The notes beneath the pieces were generated by a model, which ran no database searches, was not told the origin of the DNA, and saw only the letters and a program-made list of their open reading frames with translations. Source: an uncultured Clostridia bacterium (GTDB taxonomy: Bacteria > Bacillota > Clostridia > Oscillospirales > Ruminococcaceae). Taken from it: a stretch of DNA of 16,690 bases. Positions 1 to 4,793 of this stretch are shown here, piece after piece; position 1 is the first letter of the stretch; each line of letters starts with the position of its first letter. A program made the position numbers and the translations under genes. Location: positions 1 through 16,690 of the forward strand of contig CANRHA010000011.1 in the NCBI GenBank assembly GCA_947630315.1, in the 5' to 3' direction.

Positions 1-44
1 ACTGCAACCTCCACGGCCTCTGGGTGAAGGAGTTTAAAGCCTGA
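1..44 (+). CDS. dfx: Superoxide reductase (desulfoferrodoxin), C-terminal fragment
   Basis: The third forward frame enters the window open and reads CNLHGLWVKEFKA before a TGA at 42-44. The family ends in a Cys-Asn-x-His-Gly motif (for example YCNLHGHWKAEA in Desulfovibrio desulfoferrodoxin), whose Cys and His are ligands of the catalytic non-haem iron (centre II). Superoxide reductase reduces superoxide to hydrogen peroxide in the cytosol of anaerobes without making oxygen. Only 13 residues are visible, so the identification rests on this motif and its correct position at the protein terminus. A strong terminator follows 27 bases later, which supports a real gene end. The N-terminal rubredoxin-like domain, if present, lies outside the window. 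Confidence 0.72.
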   Translation, partial: CNLHGLWVKEFKA

Positions 45-70
45 TCGGCGCATTGTGATCGAATAACTTT

Positions 71-108
71 TCAGGCCGCCGGCATCTCACCGGCGGCTGA
101 GGTTTTTT
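71..108 (+). terminator. Intrinsic terminator of the superoxide reductase gene
   Basis: GCCGCCGG (75-82) pairs perfectly with CCGGCGGC (90-97) around a 7-base loop. TCA/TGA outside it adds three pairs with one bulged G. A run of six T (103-108) follows. Confidence 0.85.
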
Positions 109-160
109 GGGGGAGGGGGTATGGCAATTTAAAATAGCATTCGCTAATCGATTCCCTTTT
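109..160 (+). repeat. Degenerate G-rich plus AATAGCAT element
   Basis: A G-rich tract (109-119) leads through a short AT-rich link into AATAGCAT (133-140), TCGCTAATCGATTC and CCTTTT. This is a diverged copy of the composite seen better at 2295-2385: G-rich half, then the AATAGCAT...GCGAATACCTTTT palindrome. The right end is eroded (CGATTCCCTTTT instead of CGAATACCTTTT). The rest of 45-407 holds no credible gene, only the repeats listed next. Confidence 0.5.
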
Positions 161-183
161 ACAATTAAGTTGCGGCGTCGTGT

Positions 184-247
184 GCTGTACCACCCGCCCC
201 CGAGGGAGCGTTTCTGTCTTCTGCCCTCTTCCCTCTGTCTTCTGATC
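184..247 (+). repeat. Heptad array, TTCTGTC type, with GCTGTACCACCCGCCC lead
   Basis: From 209 the sequence runs in steps of seven: TTCTGTC, TTCTGCC, CTCTTCC, CTCTGTC, TTCTGAT. The word GAGCG precedes it, as it does in several other arrays in the window. The lead GCTGTACCACCCGCCC (184-199) recurs at 2522-2537 before another heptad array, so the two sites share more than the heptads. Confidence 0.7.
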
Positions 248-253
248 ATGGGA

Positions 254-368
254 GTGTCTAAATCGCCCGCATTATTCGTTTATTTAAAATCTGTCACCGA
301 AGGTGACACCTTTAAGCTCTAACATCTAATATCTAATACCTATGATGTGTCCGTTTCGGCCACATCTC
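254..368 (+). repeat. Hairpin-heptad-hairpin element, copy 1
   Basis: Order: GTCTAAATCGCCCGCATTAT (256-275), an AT-rich link, the hairpin TGTCACC-gaa-GGTGACA (292-298/302-308), CCTTTAAG, then heptads TCTAACA TCTAATA TCTAATA CCTATGA (319-346), then GATGTG (344-349) pairing with CACATC (361-366). The same order occurs at 9613-9730 and 11757-11883, with shorter versions near 8118 and 9551. It lies just upstream of the -10 of the ferredoxin gene. Confidence 0.7.
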
Positions 369-396
369 CCTCGGGCGGGGTCATTTACTTTTTCTT

Positions 397-402
397 TATA
401 AT
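397..402 (+). promoter_or_regulatory. Probable -10 box of the EFR1 gene
   Basis: A perfect TATAAT lies 48 bases before the chosen start codon at 450. No good -35 is found at the normal distance, because that stretch is G-rich. Transcription would begin near 408-410, which argues against the in-frame ATG at 408 as the start. Confidence 0.4.
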
Positions 403-449
403 CTGATATGATCATACAATATAAAAAACGAAAGCCGGTTGAGATCAAT

Positions 450-1226
450 ATGAAAAATAAGTACTGCGCAATTTATCTGAGCGGAACGGGGAACACAAGG
501 TTTTGCGTTTCAAAATTGGCGAAGATGTTAGATGAAAACGCCCCGGTCGTTGCGATCGAGGACGGGGAGGCAGTCTCCACGATATCGGCTTATGACAACG
601 TTATCCTCGGATATCCGGTTCAATTTTCCAACGCTCCGAAGGTGGTTCGGGATCTTATCACAGAAAATGTTGATCTATGGAAGGGCAAAAACGTCCTTTG
701 TCTTGCGACAATGGGGGCTTTCAGCGGCGACGGCGCAGGCTGTGCGGCGAGGCTTCTGAAAAGGTGCGGCGCAACGGTTTTGGGCGGCCTGCACATCAAA
801 ATGCCGGACAGCGTATGCGACAGCAAACTCCTCAAGAAAAGCAAAGACGAGAATATGTCAATAATCAAACGCGCGGAAGAAAAGATCGAACGGACGGCTT
901 TGCAAATCATGAGCGGAAAATTTCCGCGCGACGGTTTGGGGATTTTTGCTCACGCCGCGGGGTTATTCGGTCAAAGGCTGTGGTTCTACGGCAAGACAAA
1001 GCGATATAGCGATAAATTAAAGATAAATGAAGCGCTTTGTACTGGCTGCGGAAATTGCGCCCGGGTCTGCCCGATGAAAAATCTCACCGTTGAAAATCGG
1101 GCCGCCGTGCCGCACGGCAAGTGCACGATGTGCTACCGCTGTATAAGTCTTTGCCCGCAAAAGGCGATCACATTGGTCGGAGATGAGGTCGTGGAGCAGT
1201 ATAGGATCGAGAATTTTATACCGTAA
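450..1226 (+). CDS. EFR1-family flavodoxin/ferredoxin protein
   Basis: A 258-residue cytosolic redox protein. The N-terminal half is flavodoxin-like: SGTGNT at residues 11-16 fits the FMN phosphate-binding loop, and VILGYPVQFSNAP (51-63) follows. The C-terminal part carries two [4Fe-4S] sites, with cysteines at 197, 200, 203 and 207 (CTGCGNCARVCP) and at 225, 228, 231 and 235 (CTMCYRCISLCP). This flavodoxin plus two-cluster layout is that of EFR1-family ferredoxins, common in Clostridia; the physiological partner is not known. The start at 450 (MKNKYCAIYLSGTGN) puts the FMN loop at the usual distance from the N terminus. An earlier ATG at 408 is in frame but coincides with the predicted transcription start. 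The ribosome binding site of either start is weak. The gene is probably monocistronic, with a hairpin and T-run just after the stop. Confidence 0.88.
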   Translation: MKNKYCAIYLSGTGNTRFCVSKLAKMLDENAPVVAIEDGEAVSTISAYDNVILGYPVQFSNAPKVVRDLITENVDLWKGKNVLCLATMGAFSGDGAGCAARLLKRCGATVLGGLHIKMPDSVCDSKLLKKSKDENMSIIKRAEEKIERTALQIMSGKFPRDGLGIFAHAAGLFGQRLWFYGKTKRYSDKLKINEALCTGCGNCARVCPMKNLTVENRAAVPHGKCTMCYRCISLCPQKAITLVGDEVVEQYRIENFIP

Positions 1227-1230
1227 ATCT

Positions 1231-1266
1231 GCATTTATCATAGCAAAAAATGATGTAAATGCTTTT
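1231..1266 (+). terminator. Probable terminator of the EFR1 gene
   Basis: GCATTTATCAT (1231-1241) pairs with ATGATgtAAATGC (1250-1262) except for a two-base bulge. TTTT follows at 1263-1266. It begins 4 bases after the stop codon. The stem is AT-rich and therefore weak. Confidence 0.5.
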
Positions 1267-1292
1267 AAAAAGTTATTGCATAGCGTCGGGCA

Positions 1293-1318
1293 AAGCGTTC
1301 TATCTTCTAATATCTAAA
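1293..1318 (+). repeat. Short heptad array in the HAD gene leader
   Basis: AAAGCG followed by TTCTATC TTCTAAT ATCTAAA. It has the same period and AGCG lead as the longer arrays. It sits immediately upstream of the AAGGGG ribosome binding site of the next gene, so it would be transcribed as 5' leader. Confidence 0.5.
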
Positions 1319-1333
1319 AAGGGGTCAAACCGC

Positions 1334-1945
1334 ATGATCACACATTTGTTTTTCGATCTCGGGTCGACGCTGATCGACGAGTCGGCCTGTGTAAATGCGA
1401 GGATCGAAGCCGCGCTGAGGCAGCCGGGAGCGCCGCCGCGAGAGGTTTTTATCGACAAAATTTTTGAACTTGCCGCGGGAAGTTATGCCCCGGTAAAGGT
1501 GGCCGCCGATTTTTTCGGCCTTGATGTTCCGCATTGGGATTCGTCGCTCGAAGCGGTCTATCCCGAGGCGTTCGGCGTATTGGAGAAGCTTTCAAAGCGG
1601 TATTCTCTCGGAATAATCGCGAACCAATCCGCCGGCGCGGAGCAGAGAATGGCCGAGCGCGGCATCAGAAAATATTTTGATATGGTCACGCTTTCCGCCG
1701 AGGAGGGCGTCGCCAAGCCTGATCTCAGAATTTTTAAGATCGCCCTTGAACGCGCGGGCTGCCGTGCCGAAAACGCCGCGATGATCGGCGACCGGCCCGA
1801 CAACGACATAGCTCCGGCCAAGCTTCTCGGCATGACCACGGTCAGGGTGCTGCAAGGAATGTTTGCCGGCGCGGCGCTTTTGGGGCCTGAGACGCCCGCA
1901 GATCACACCGTCAGAACATTGAACGAACTTTTGGGGATACTCTGA
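1334..1945 (+). CDS. HAD-superfamily hydrolase
   Basis: A 203-residue haloacid-dehalogenase-like hydrolase, probably a cytosolic phosphatase acting on a small phosphorylated metabolite; the substrate cannot be read from sequence. Motif I is FFDLGSTLIDE with the nucleophile Asp8. The usual second Asp (D+2) is Gly10; DLG variants are common in the YihX-like branch, so this need not mean inactivity. Motif II is the hydrophobic strand ending in IIANQS (95-99). Motif III is Lys128 in GVAKPD. Motif IV is IGDRPDND (Asp153, Asp158). The start at 1334 has AAGGGG ten bases upstream and begins directly at motif I. An in-frame extension to 1259 would add 25 residues unlike the family and would start inside the previous terminator hairpin. 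No convincing promoter was found between 1267 and 1334. Confidence 0.88.
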   Translation: MITHLFFDLGSTLIDESACVNARIEAALRQPGAPPREVFIDKIFELAAGSYAPVKVAADFFGLDVPHWDSSLEAVYPEAFGVLEKLSKRYSLGIIANQSAGAEQRMAERGIRKYFDMVTLSAEEGVAKPDLRIFKIALERAGCRAENAAMIGDRPDNDIAPAKLLGMTTVRVLQGMFAGAALLGPETPADHTVRTLNELLGIL

Positions 1946-2105
1946 TAGGGGTTAGGGATTAGTTGGTAGTAGTTAGTTGATGGCGGCTCAGGGATTGAGG
2001 TAATATGAAAGTGAGAGGGTACCTCCCCCGGTGGCGGTACCGCTTACCGCTGGCTCACAAAGGAGAGCGGCTGCTATCTGATATCTGACCTCTGTTCTCT
2101 GCCAG
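1946..2105 (+). repeat. Non-coding stretch ending in a heptad array
   Basis: No credible gene. 1947-1980 is a loose TTAG/TAGT-rich run (ggggttagggattagttggtagtagttag, in parts), possibly an eroded inverted heptad array. GGTGGCGGTACCGCTTACCGCTGG (in two halves near 2029-2052) is hairpin-forming. The heptads TATCTGA TATCTGA CCTCTGT TCTCTGC occupy about 2075-2102 and lead directly into the cloverleaf element at 2106; the same heptad-then-cloverleaf order recurs, inverted, at 14524-14662. Confidence 0.5.
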
Positions 2106-2203
2106 GGCCCCGGGCGAAGCCCCGGCGGCCGGAGGCCGCCGCAGCGCGCCTACGGCGCGCTGGCCCCGCGCGCAGGCGCGCGGGGCGGGCTTCGCCCGGG
2201 GCC
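2106..2203. repeat. Cloverleaf repeat, copy 1
   Basis: A 98-bp unit that pairs almost end to end. The closing stem GGCCCCGGGCGAAGCCC (2106-2122) is a perfect 17-bp match to 2187-2203. Inside are three perfect hairpins: 7 bp (2124-2130/2134-2140, loop GGA), 9 bp (2142-2150/2154-2162, loop TAC) and 11 bp (2163-2173/2176-2186). Only C2123 and G2141 stay unpaired at the junction. There is no coding potential and no T-run, so it is not a simple terminator. The 17-bp closing stem and the full four-way layout recur at 3961 and, inverted, at 14524. Confidence 0.85.
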
Positions 2204-2294
2204 TCTGCTACGCAGAAAGGTAACGGGATTTGCCTTGCGGCGCCCGGTTCGCCCCTTCCCTGCCCGGCTTGCGCAGAAGGTTAGGGCATAGCAG

Positions 2295-2336
2295 ACCCCC
2301 TCCCCTCGAGGGGAGGGGGTCAGGGGGTGGGGTGGC
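2295..2336 (+). repeat. CCCCTCCCC palindrome with G-run tail
   Basis: 2295-2320 is a perfect 26-bp palindrome (ACCCCCTCCCCTC / GAGGGGAGGGGGT). It continues as TCAGGGGGTGGGGTGG. The runs GGGG, GGGGG, GGGGG and GGGG separated by 1-3 bases fit the G-quadruplex pattern on the plus strand. It lies directly before an AATAGCAT element, as at 4089, 4291 and 4645. 2206-2294 between this and the cloverleaf shows no gene; TCTGCTACGCAGAAAGGT at 2203-2220 is shared with the flank of copy 2 (inverted). Confidence 0.8.
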
Positions 2337-2339
2337 TGT

Positions 2340-2385
2340 AAATAGCATGAGAAAATTTCCGCAAGGAAATTTGCGAATACCTTTT
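2340..2385 (+). repeat. AATAGCAT...GCGAATACCTTTT palindrome, long-stem copy
   Basis: AATAGCATGAG, then AAATTTCC-GCAA-GGAAATTT (a perfect 8-bp stem with a GNRA-type loop), then GCGAATACCTTTTT. The near-identical core recurs at 4671-4716 and, inverted with loop GAAAA, at 3778-3828. Confidence 0.8.
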
Positions 2386-2429
2386 TCCAACTGGGCAGCG
2401 GCGACGCTCTTTGTCACTCCCGCCCAGGT

Positions 2430-2475
2430 AAGAGCGCTTCTGTTTTCTGATTTCTGTTCTCTGTTTTCTAATCGG
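2430..2475 (+). repeat. Heptad array, TTCTGAT type
   Basis: GAGCGC then TTCTGTT TTCTGAT TTCTGTT CTCTGTT TTCTAAT. It is preceded by TTGTCACTCCCGCCCAGG (2411-2428), which resembles CTGTCACTCTCGCCACAG at 4380 before another array. An AGCAT palindrome follows at once (2476). Confidence 0.7.
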
Positions 2476-2503
2476 ATAGCATGAGCGTAAGCGAATACCT
2501 TTT
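2476..2503 (+). repeat. AGCAT palindrome, minimal-core copy
   Basis: ATAGCATGAGCGTAAGCGAATACCTTTT, given here in halves: left end ATAGCATGAGCG, right end TAAGCGAATACCTTTT. It keeps both conserved ends of the family but has only a very short core. Confidence 0.7.
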
Positions 2504-2521
2504 ACCCCCCTGTGGCCGCAG

Positions 2522-2590
2522 GCTGTACCACCCGCCCGTGAATGCGCGCCTCTAACATCTAACACCTAATACCTAATACCTATCTTCTTG
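2522..2590 (+). repeat. GCTGTACCACCCGCCC plus heptad array, TCTAACA type
   Basis: The lead at 2522-2537 matches 184-199. From 2552 the period-7 series is TCTAACA TCTAACA CCTAATA CCTAATA CCTATCT. It ends in TCTTCTTG, close to the -35 of the promoter for the gene at 2715, as also seen before the aminotransferase promoter (8192). Confidence 0.7.
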
Positions 2591-2596
2591 CCGCCC

Positions 2597-2625
2597 TTGC
2601 GCTTTTTGTCGCATTGTGATATAAT
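2597..2625 (+). promoter_or_regulatory. Promoter of the membrane protein-GNAT operon
   Basis: TTGCGC (2597-2602), 17-base spacer, TATAAT (2620-2625). TGA directly before the hexamer gives an extended -10, which would compensate for the imperfect -35. The predicted transcript starts near 2632, leaving an 83-base leader. Confidence 0.7.
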
Positions 2626-2634
2626 ATCAAAAAA

Positions 2635-2688
2635 GCCCCGCAAACGCCCGCAAATCGTCTTTGCGCGGCGTGTTGGCCGAGCCGGGGC
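2635..2688 (+). other. Structured 5' leader of the 2715 operon
   Basis: GCCCCG (2635-2640) can pair with CGGGGC (2683-2688). Inside this span GCAAA-tcgtc-TTTGC forms a 5-bp hairpin (about 2650-2664). It lies between the predicted start of transcription and the AAAGGAG ribosome binding site. It matches no riboswitch class I recognise and has no T-run, so a cis-acting role is only a possibility. Confidence 0.3.
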
Positions 2689-2714
2689 GCGCGGTATCCG
2701 AAAAGGAGCGAATC

Positions 2715-3080
2715 ATGCTTATATCTCATTTTTCAAAGGACGGCAAGCGAGGGTTTGTCGTAGGTTCAAACAGGCTAACGCCGGAGAAGATGTCGGCGGG
2801 GCTTATAACTGCGGCGTCTGCCGTTTTGATTGCTGCGGTAGGCGGATTGTTCAAAAGACCCAACCCCAGAGCGGGTGCAAAACAGAAAAAGCGCCGTCCG
2901 ATCTGGCTTGCGGCCGTGCCGTTTATCTATAAAAAAGCGAAAACGACCCTGCAGAAAAAGAGCTATAATAAGCTTGTAGATGATATTATCAAGGCCGAAG
3001 ACGCCGAGCAGAAAAGCGATATTGAGGTCGTGAACGCTATACCGATCTCATCGGAGCAGGAGGTTTATGATCACATCTGA
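2715..3080 (+). CDS. Small membrane-anchored protein of unknown function
   Basis: 121 residues, family not recognised. One clear membrane segment spans about residues 28-46 (GLITAASAVLIAAVGGLF). A short hydrophobic patch (63-72, IWLAAVPFIY) lies between basic clusters (KQKKRR before, KKAK after) and may be a second, membrane-associated segment. The C-terminal 45 residues are polar and acidic. The start at 2715 is set by AAAGGAG eight bases upstream; an in-frame ATG at 2661 would begin in the leader hairpin. The stop overlaps the next start by 14 bases, so translation is probably coupled to the acetyltransferase. A well-placed extended -10 promoter and good ribosome binding site support a real gene. 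Confidence 0.7.
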   Translation: MLISHFSKDGKRGFVVGSNRLTPEKMSAGLITAASAVLIAAVGGLFKRPNPRAGAKQKKRRPIWLAAVPFIYKKAKTTLQKKSYNKLVDDIIKAEDAEQKSDIEVVNAIPISSEQEVYDHI

Positions 3081-3570
3081 CGAGGGGATTATACGGCCTG
3101 TTTTTCGCGATGACATACCCGAGTGCGCGGAGGTTATCCGAAAAAGCTTCATGACGGTGGCCGACGAGTTCGGATATACCAAAGAAAAATCGCCCTTATT
3201 CACGGGATATCTTATATCAAAAGAGCGCCTTTACCGTCAGTATGACGGCGAAAAGCGCCCGATGTTCTGCTATGATGTCGGCCGAAAAATAGTGGGATTT
3301 TACTCGCTTGCGCGGCCAAAAGACGGCGTTTGCGAGCTGAATAACCTTGCCGTTCTGCCTGAGTTTCGTCATCTCGGGATCGGCGGAAAGCTTGTCGCCG
3401 ACGCCCTTAAAAAGATGAAGGAAGCGGGCTGTACGGCGGCTTTTGTAGATATAGTCGACGAAAATCTCCGGCTTCGGCGCTGGTATGAGGGCCTGGGATT
3501 TACCTATGAAAAATCGGTCCGGCTCGACGGCTACGAATTTCTCAACGGATATATGAAAAAGGCGCTTTGA
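3067..3570 (+). CDS. GNAT-family N-acetyltransferase
   Basis: 167 residues. GNAT enzymes transfer an acetyl group from acetyl-CoA to an amine. The acetyl-CoA pyrophosphate loop is RHLGIGGKL (residues 101-109), fitting R/Q-x-x-G-x-G/A. It is preceded by the beta-4 strand LNNLAVLPEF (91-100). FVDIV (126-130) and the C-terminal RRWYEGLGF (137-145) are also typical of the fold. A strong CAGGAGG lies 4-10 bases before the ATG, inside the end of the upstream gene. The substrate cannot be assigned, and the partner gene is itself unknown. A terminator follows within 12 bases of the stop. Confidence 0.88.
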   Translation: MITSDEGIIRPVFRDDIPECAEVIRKSFMTVADEFGYTKEKSPLFTGYLISKERLYRQYDGEKRPMFCYDVGRKIVGFYSLARPKDGVCELNNLAVLPEFRHLGIGGKLVADALKKMKEAGCTAAFVDIVDENLRLRRWYEGLGFTYEKSVRLDGYEFLNGYMKKAL

Positions 3571-3581
3571 CGCCGCAACCT

Positions 3582-3604
3582 GCCCTGCCTCGCGCGGGGC
3601 TTTT
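3582..3604 (+). terminator. Intrinsic terminator of the GNAT operon
   Basis: GCCCTGC (3582-3588) pairs with GCGGGGC (3594-3600), including one T-G wobble, around the loop CTCGC. TTTT follows. Confidence 0.6.
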
Positions 3605-3640
3605 AGGTGTTAGAGGGTAGAAGATAGAAGTTAGAACGGC
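3602..3640 (-). repeat. Heptad array, inverted
   Basis: Read on the minus strand it is GTTCTAA CTTCTAT CTTCTAC CCTCTAA CACCTAA. It starts directly at the T-run of the preceding terminator. 3641-3685 has nothing recognisable besides a run of eight G at 3674-3681. Confidence 0.65.
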
Positions 3641-3685
3641 CTACTCGGGGCGAGCGGTACAGAGTTCGACAACGGGGGGGGAAAC

Positions 3686-3713
3686 AAGGTATTCGCTTCG
3701 CTCATGCTATTTT
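3686..3713 (-). repeat. AGCAT palindrome, inverted short copy
   Basis: AAGGTATTCGCTTCGCTCAT (3686-3705) followed by GCTATTTT. On the minus strand it reads AATAGCATGAGCGAAGCGAATACCTT, shown here by its ends AATAGCAT and GCGAATACC. 3714-3777 between this and the composite element holds no gene. Confidence 0.7.
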
Positions 3714-3960
3714 AAATAATCCGGTTCATTGAGCGGCATTCGTGGAAAGGTAAAACAAACTGCCGCTGACACACTATAAAAAGGTATTCGCAAATTTCCT
3801 TTTCGGAAATTTTCTCATACTATTTGAATCACCCCACCCCCTGCCCCTCCCCTCGAGGGGAGGGGGTTCTGCTATGCCGTAACCCTCTGCGTAGGCCGAT
3901 ATGAAAGAGAGTGAACCGGGTGCGGCATGGCAAAACCTGCCACCTTTCTGCGTAGCAGAG

Positions 3961-4055
3961 ACCCCGGGCGAAGCCCCGGCGGCCGGAGGCCGCCGCAGCG
4001 GCAGCTTTGCTGCCGCTGGCCCCGCGCTCCGCGCGGGGCGGGCTTCGCCCGGGGT
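3961..4055. repeat. Cloverleaf repeat, copy 2
   Basis: Closing stem ACCCCGGGCGAAGCCC (3961-3976) pairs perfectly over 16 bp with 4040-4055. Arms: 7 bp (3978-3984/3988-3994, loop GGA, same as copy 1); 10 bp CAGCGGCAGC (3996-4005/4009-4018, loop TTT), different in sequence from copy 1 yet perfectly paired; 9 bp GCCCCGCGC (4019-4027/4031-4039). The outer flanks ACCTTTCTGC and GCAGAAAGGT extend the inverted symmetry after short unpaired stretches. Confidence 0.85.
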
Positions 4056-4088
4056 ACGACTCAGCAGAAAGGTCACCTGAGAGCGTCT

Positions 4089-4130
4089 CCCCTCCCCTTG
4101 AGGGGGAGGGGCCGGGGGTGGGGTGGCTGT
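4089..4130 (+). repeat. CCCCTCCCC palindrome with G-run tail
   Basis: CCCCTCCCC (4089-4097), TTGA, GGGGGAGGGG (4102-4111), CC, GGGGGTGGGGTGG. Same order as 2295-2336, again followed by an AGCAT element. Confidence 0.75.
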
Positions 4131-4290
4131 GATAGCATGAGCGGGAGGCGGTAGAGATTTGAAGGCAACAGACAGCAAGAAATTTCCACAGGTGCCGCAA
4201 AACCTTAAACCCGCACGAGCGAATACCTTTTTCAAGGTCTCGGCGATCCACAAGTCTTCTACAAATCCGGCAAGTTTTCTTTCCGTATTT

Positions 4291-4357
4291 CCCCTCCCCA
4301 CCGGGGAGGGGTCAGGGGTGGGGCAATTCAAATAGCATTCGCTTGCGAATACCTTTC
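4291..4357 (+). repeat. G-rich palindrome plus perfect AGCAT palindrome
   Basis: CCCCTCCCC (4291-4299), ACC, GGGGAGGGG (4303-4311), TCAGGGGTGGGG, then AATAGCATTCGCTTGCGAAT (4332-4351) and ACCTTT. In this copy the core is ATTCGC-TT-GCGAAT, a direct inverted repeat of the conserved right end. 4233-4290 before it holds no gene. Confidence 0.75.
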
Positions 4358-4399
4358 CGTCAATGTAGGATAGCAGCACCCTGTCACTCTCGCCACAGA

Positions 4400-4442
4400 A
4401 GAGCGTTCTGTCTTCTGATTTCTGACTTCTGCTTTCTATTTG
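4400..4442 (+). repeat. Heptad array, TTCTGAC type
   Basis: GAGCG then TTCTGTC TTCTGAT TTCTGAC TTCTGCT TTCTATT (4405-4439). One of the cleanest arrays: the first four bases of every unit are TTCT. Confidence 0.75.
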
Positions 4443-4444
4443 GA

Positions 4445-4476
4445 CAGCATGAGCGGCACCGCCGCGAATACCTTTT
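4445..4476 (+). repeat. AGCAT palindrome with GCGGC core
   Basis: CAGCATGA, then GCGGC-ACC-GCCGC, then GAATACCTTTT. The 5-bp core differs entirely from the AAATTTCC core of other copies while the flanks are conserved. CATCTGGGCAGCG follows, similar to CAACTGGGCAGCG after the copy at 2340. Confidence 0.75.
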
Positions 4477-4531
4477 CATCATCTGGGCAGCGCGCGGGTG
4501 GAAATATTATATAGGGTATTTGCCCAGCTTC

Positions 4532-4560
4532 AAATAGCATTCGCTCGCGAACACCTTGTT
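4532..4560 (+). repeat. AGCAT palindrome, short copy
   Basis: AATAGCATTCGCTCGCGAAC followed by ACCTTGTT. Core ATTCGC-TC-GCGAAC with one right-end substitution (GCGAACACC for GCGAATACC). 4477-4531 before it shows no gene. Confidence 0.65.
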
Positions 4561-4602
4561 TTCCCTCGACCACTCCGCTTTGTATCGCTCACTCCGAGTA
4601 GG

Positions 4603-4642
4603 GCGCTCTATCATCTAACGCTCTAACTTCTAACTTTCTAAA
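4603..4642 (+). repeat. Heptad array, TCTAACT type
   Basis: GCGCTCTATCATCTAACGCT, then CTAACTTCTAACTTTCTAAA. Period 7 is kept: CATCTAA CGCTCTAA (one-base slip) CTTCTAA CTTTCTAA. Confidence 0.6.
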
Positions 4643-4644
4643 AG

Positions 4645-4716
4645 CGGCGGGGTCAGGGGAGGGGTGCTTTAAATAGCATGAGAAAATTTCCGCAAGGAAA
4701 TTTACGAATACCTTTT
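4645..4716 (+). repeat. Half G-rich element plus long-stem AGCAT palindrome
   Basis: CGGCGGGGTCAGGGGAGGGG (right half of the G-rich unit only), TGCTTT, then AATAGCATGAG (4672-4682), AAATTTCC-GCAA-GGAAATTT, ACGAATACCTTTT. The core is identical to 2340-2385, 2.3 kb upstream. Confidence 0.75.
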
Positions 4717-4793
4717 ACGCTTCGAGCGCGCACCAGCTCCAGTTTAGCGGCACAACGGCGTAGCCGTTGAGCAGCGAGGCGATTATTTCTCTG

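Larger units (their letters stand above)
3778..4232. mobile_element. 455-bp composite element with 14-bp terminal inverted repeats (MITE-like)
   Basis: The ends AAAAAGGTATTCGC (3778-3791) and GCGAATACCTTTTT (4219-4232) are perfect inverted repeats. From left to right: an inverted AGCAT palindrome (3778-3828); an inverted G-rich palindrome (CCCCTCCCCTC/GAGGGGAGGGG, 3844-3865); a 95-bp spacer; ACCTTTCTGC (3951-3960 region); the cloverleaf (3961-4055); GCAGAAAGGT; a second G-rich palindrome (4089-4130) in the opposite orientation; and an AGCAT element interrupted by 70-odd bases (4132-4232). There is no internal transposase. The symmetry suggests a non-autonomous mobile unit or a nested build-up of smaller repeats; no target-site duplication was established. 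Confidence 0.55.

Noticed and set aside
209..247. The heptad arrays as CRISPR, iterons or a replication origin
   Set aside because: They are too short and too degenerate, and are scattered at nearly every intergenic gap, with no dnaA, rep gene or DnaA-box cluster.
2106..2203. A tRNA or tRNA-like gene
   Set aside because: The shape is cloverleaf-like, but there is no T-loop TTCGAAT, no anticodon loop of seven and no acceptor CCA; loops are 2-3 bases.
3774..4379. A 201-residue minus-strand frame rich in Pro and Gly
   Set aside because: It runs through the G-rich palindromes and the cloverleaf; the PPPLEGRG-like peptides come from CCCCTCCCC repeats. It is not a protein.
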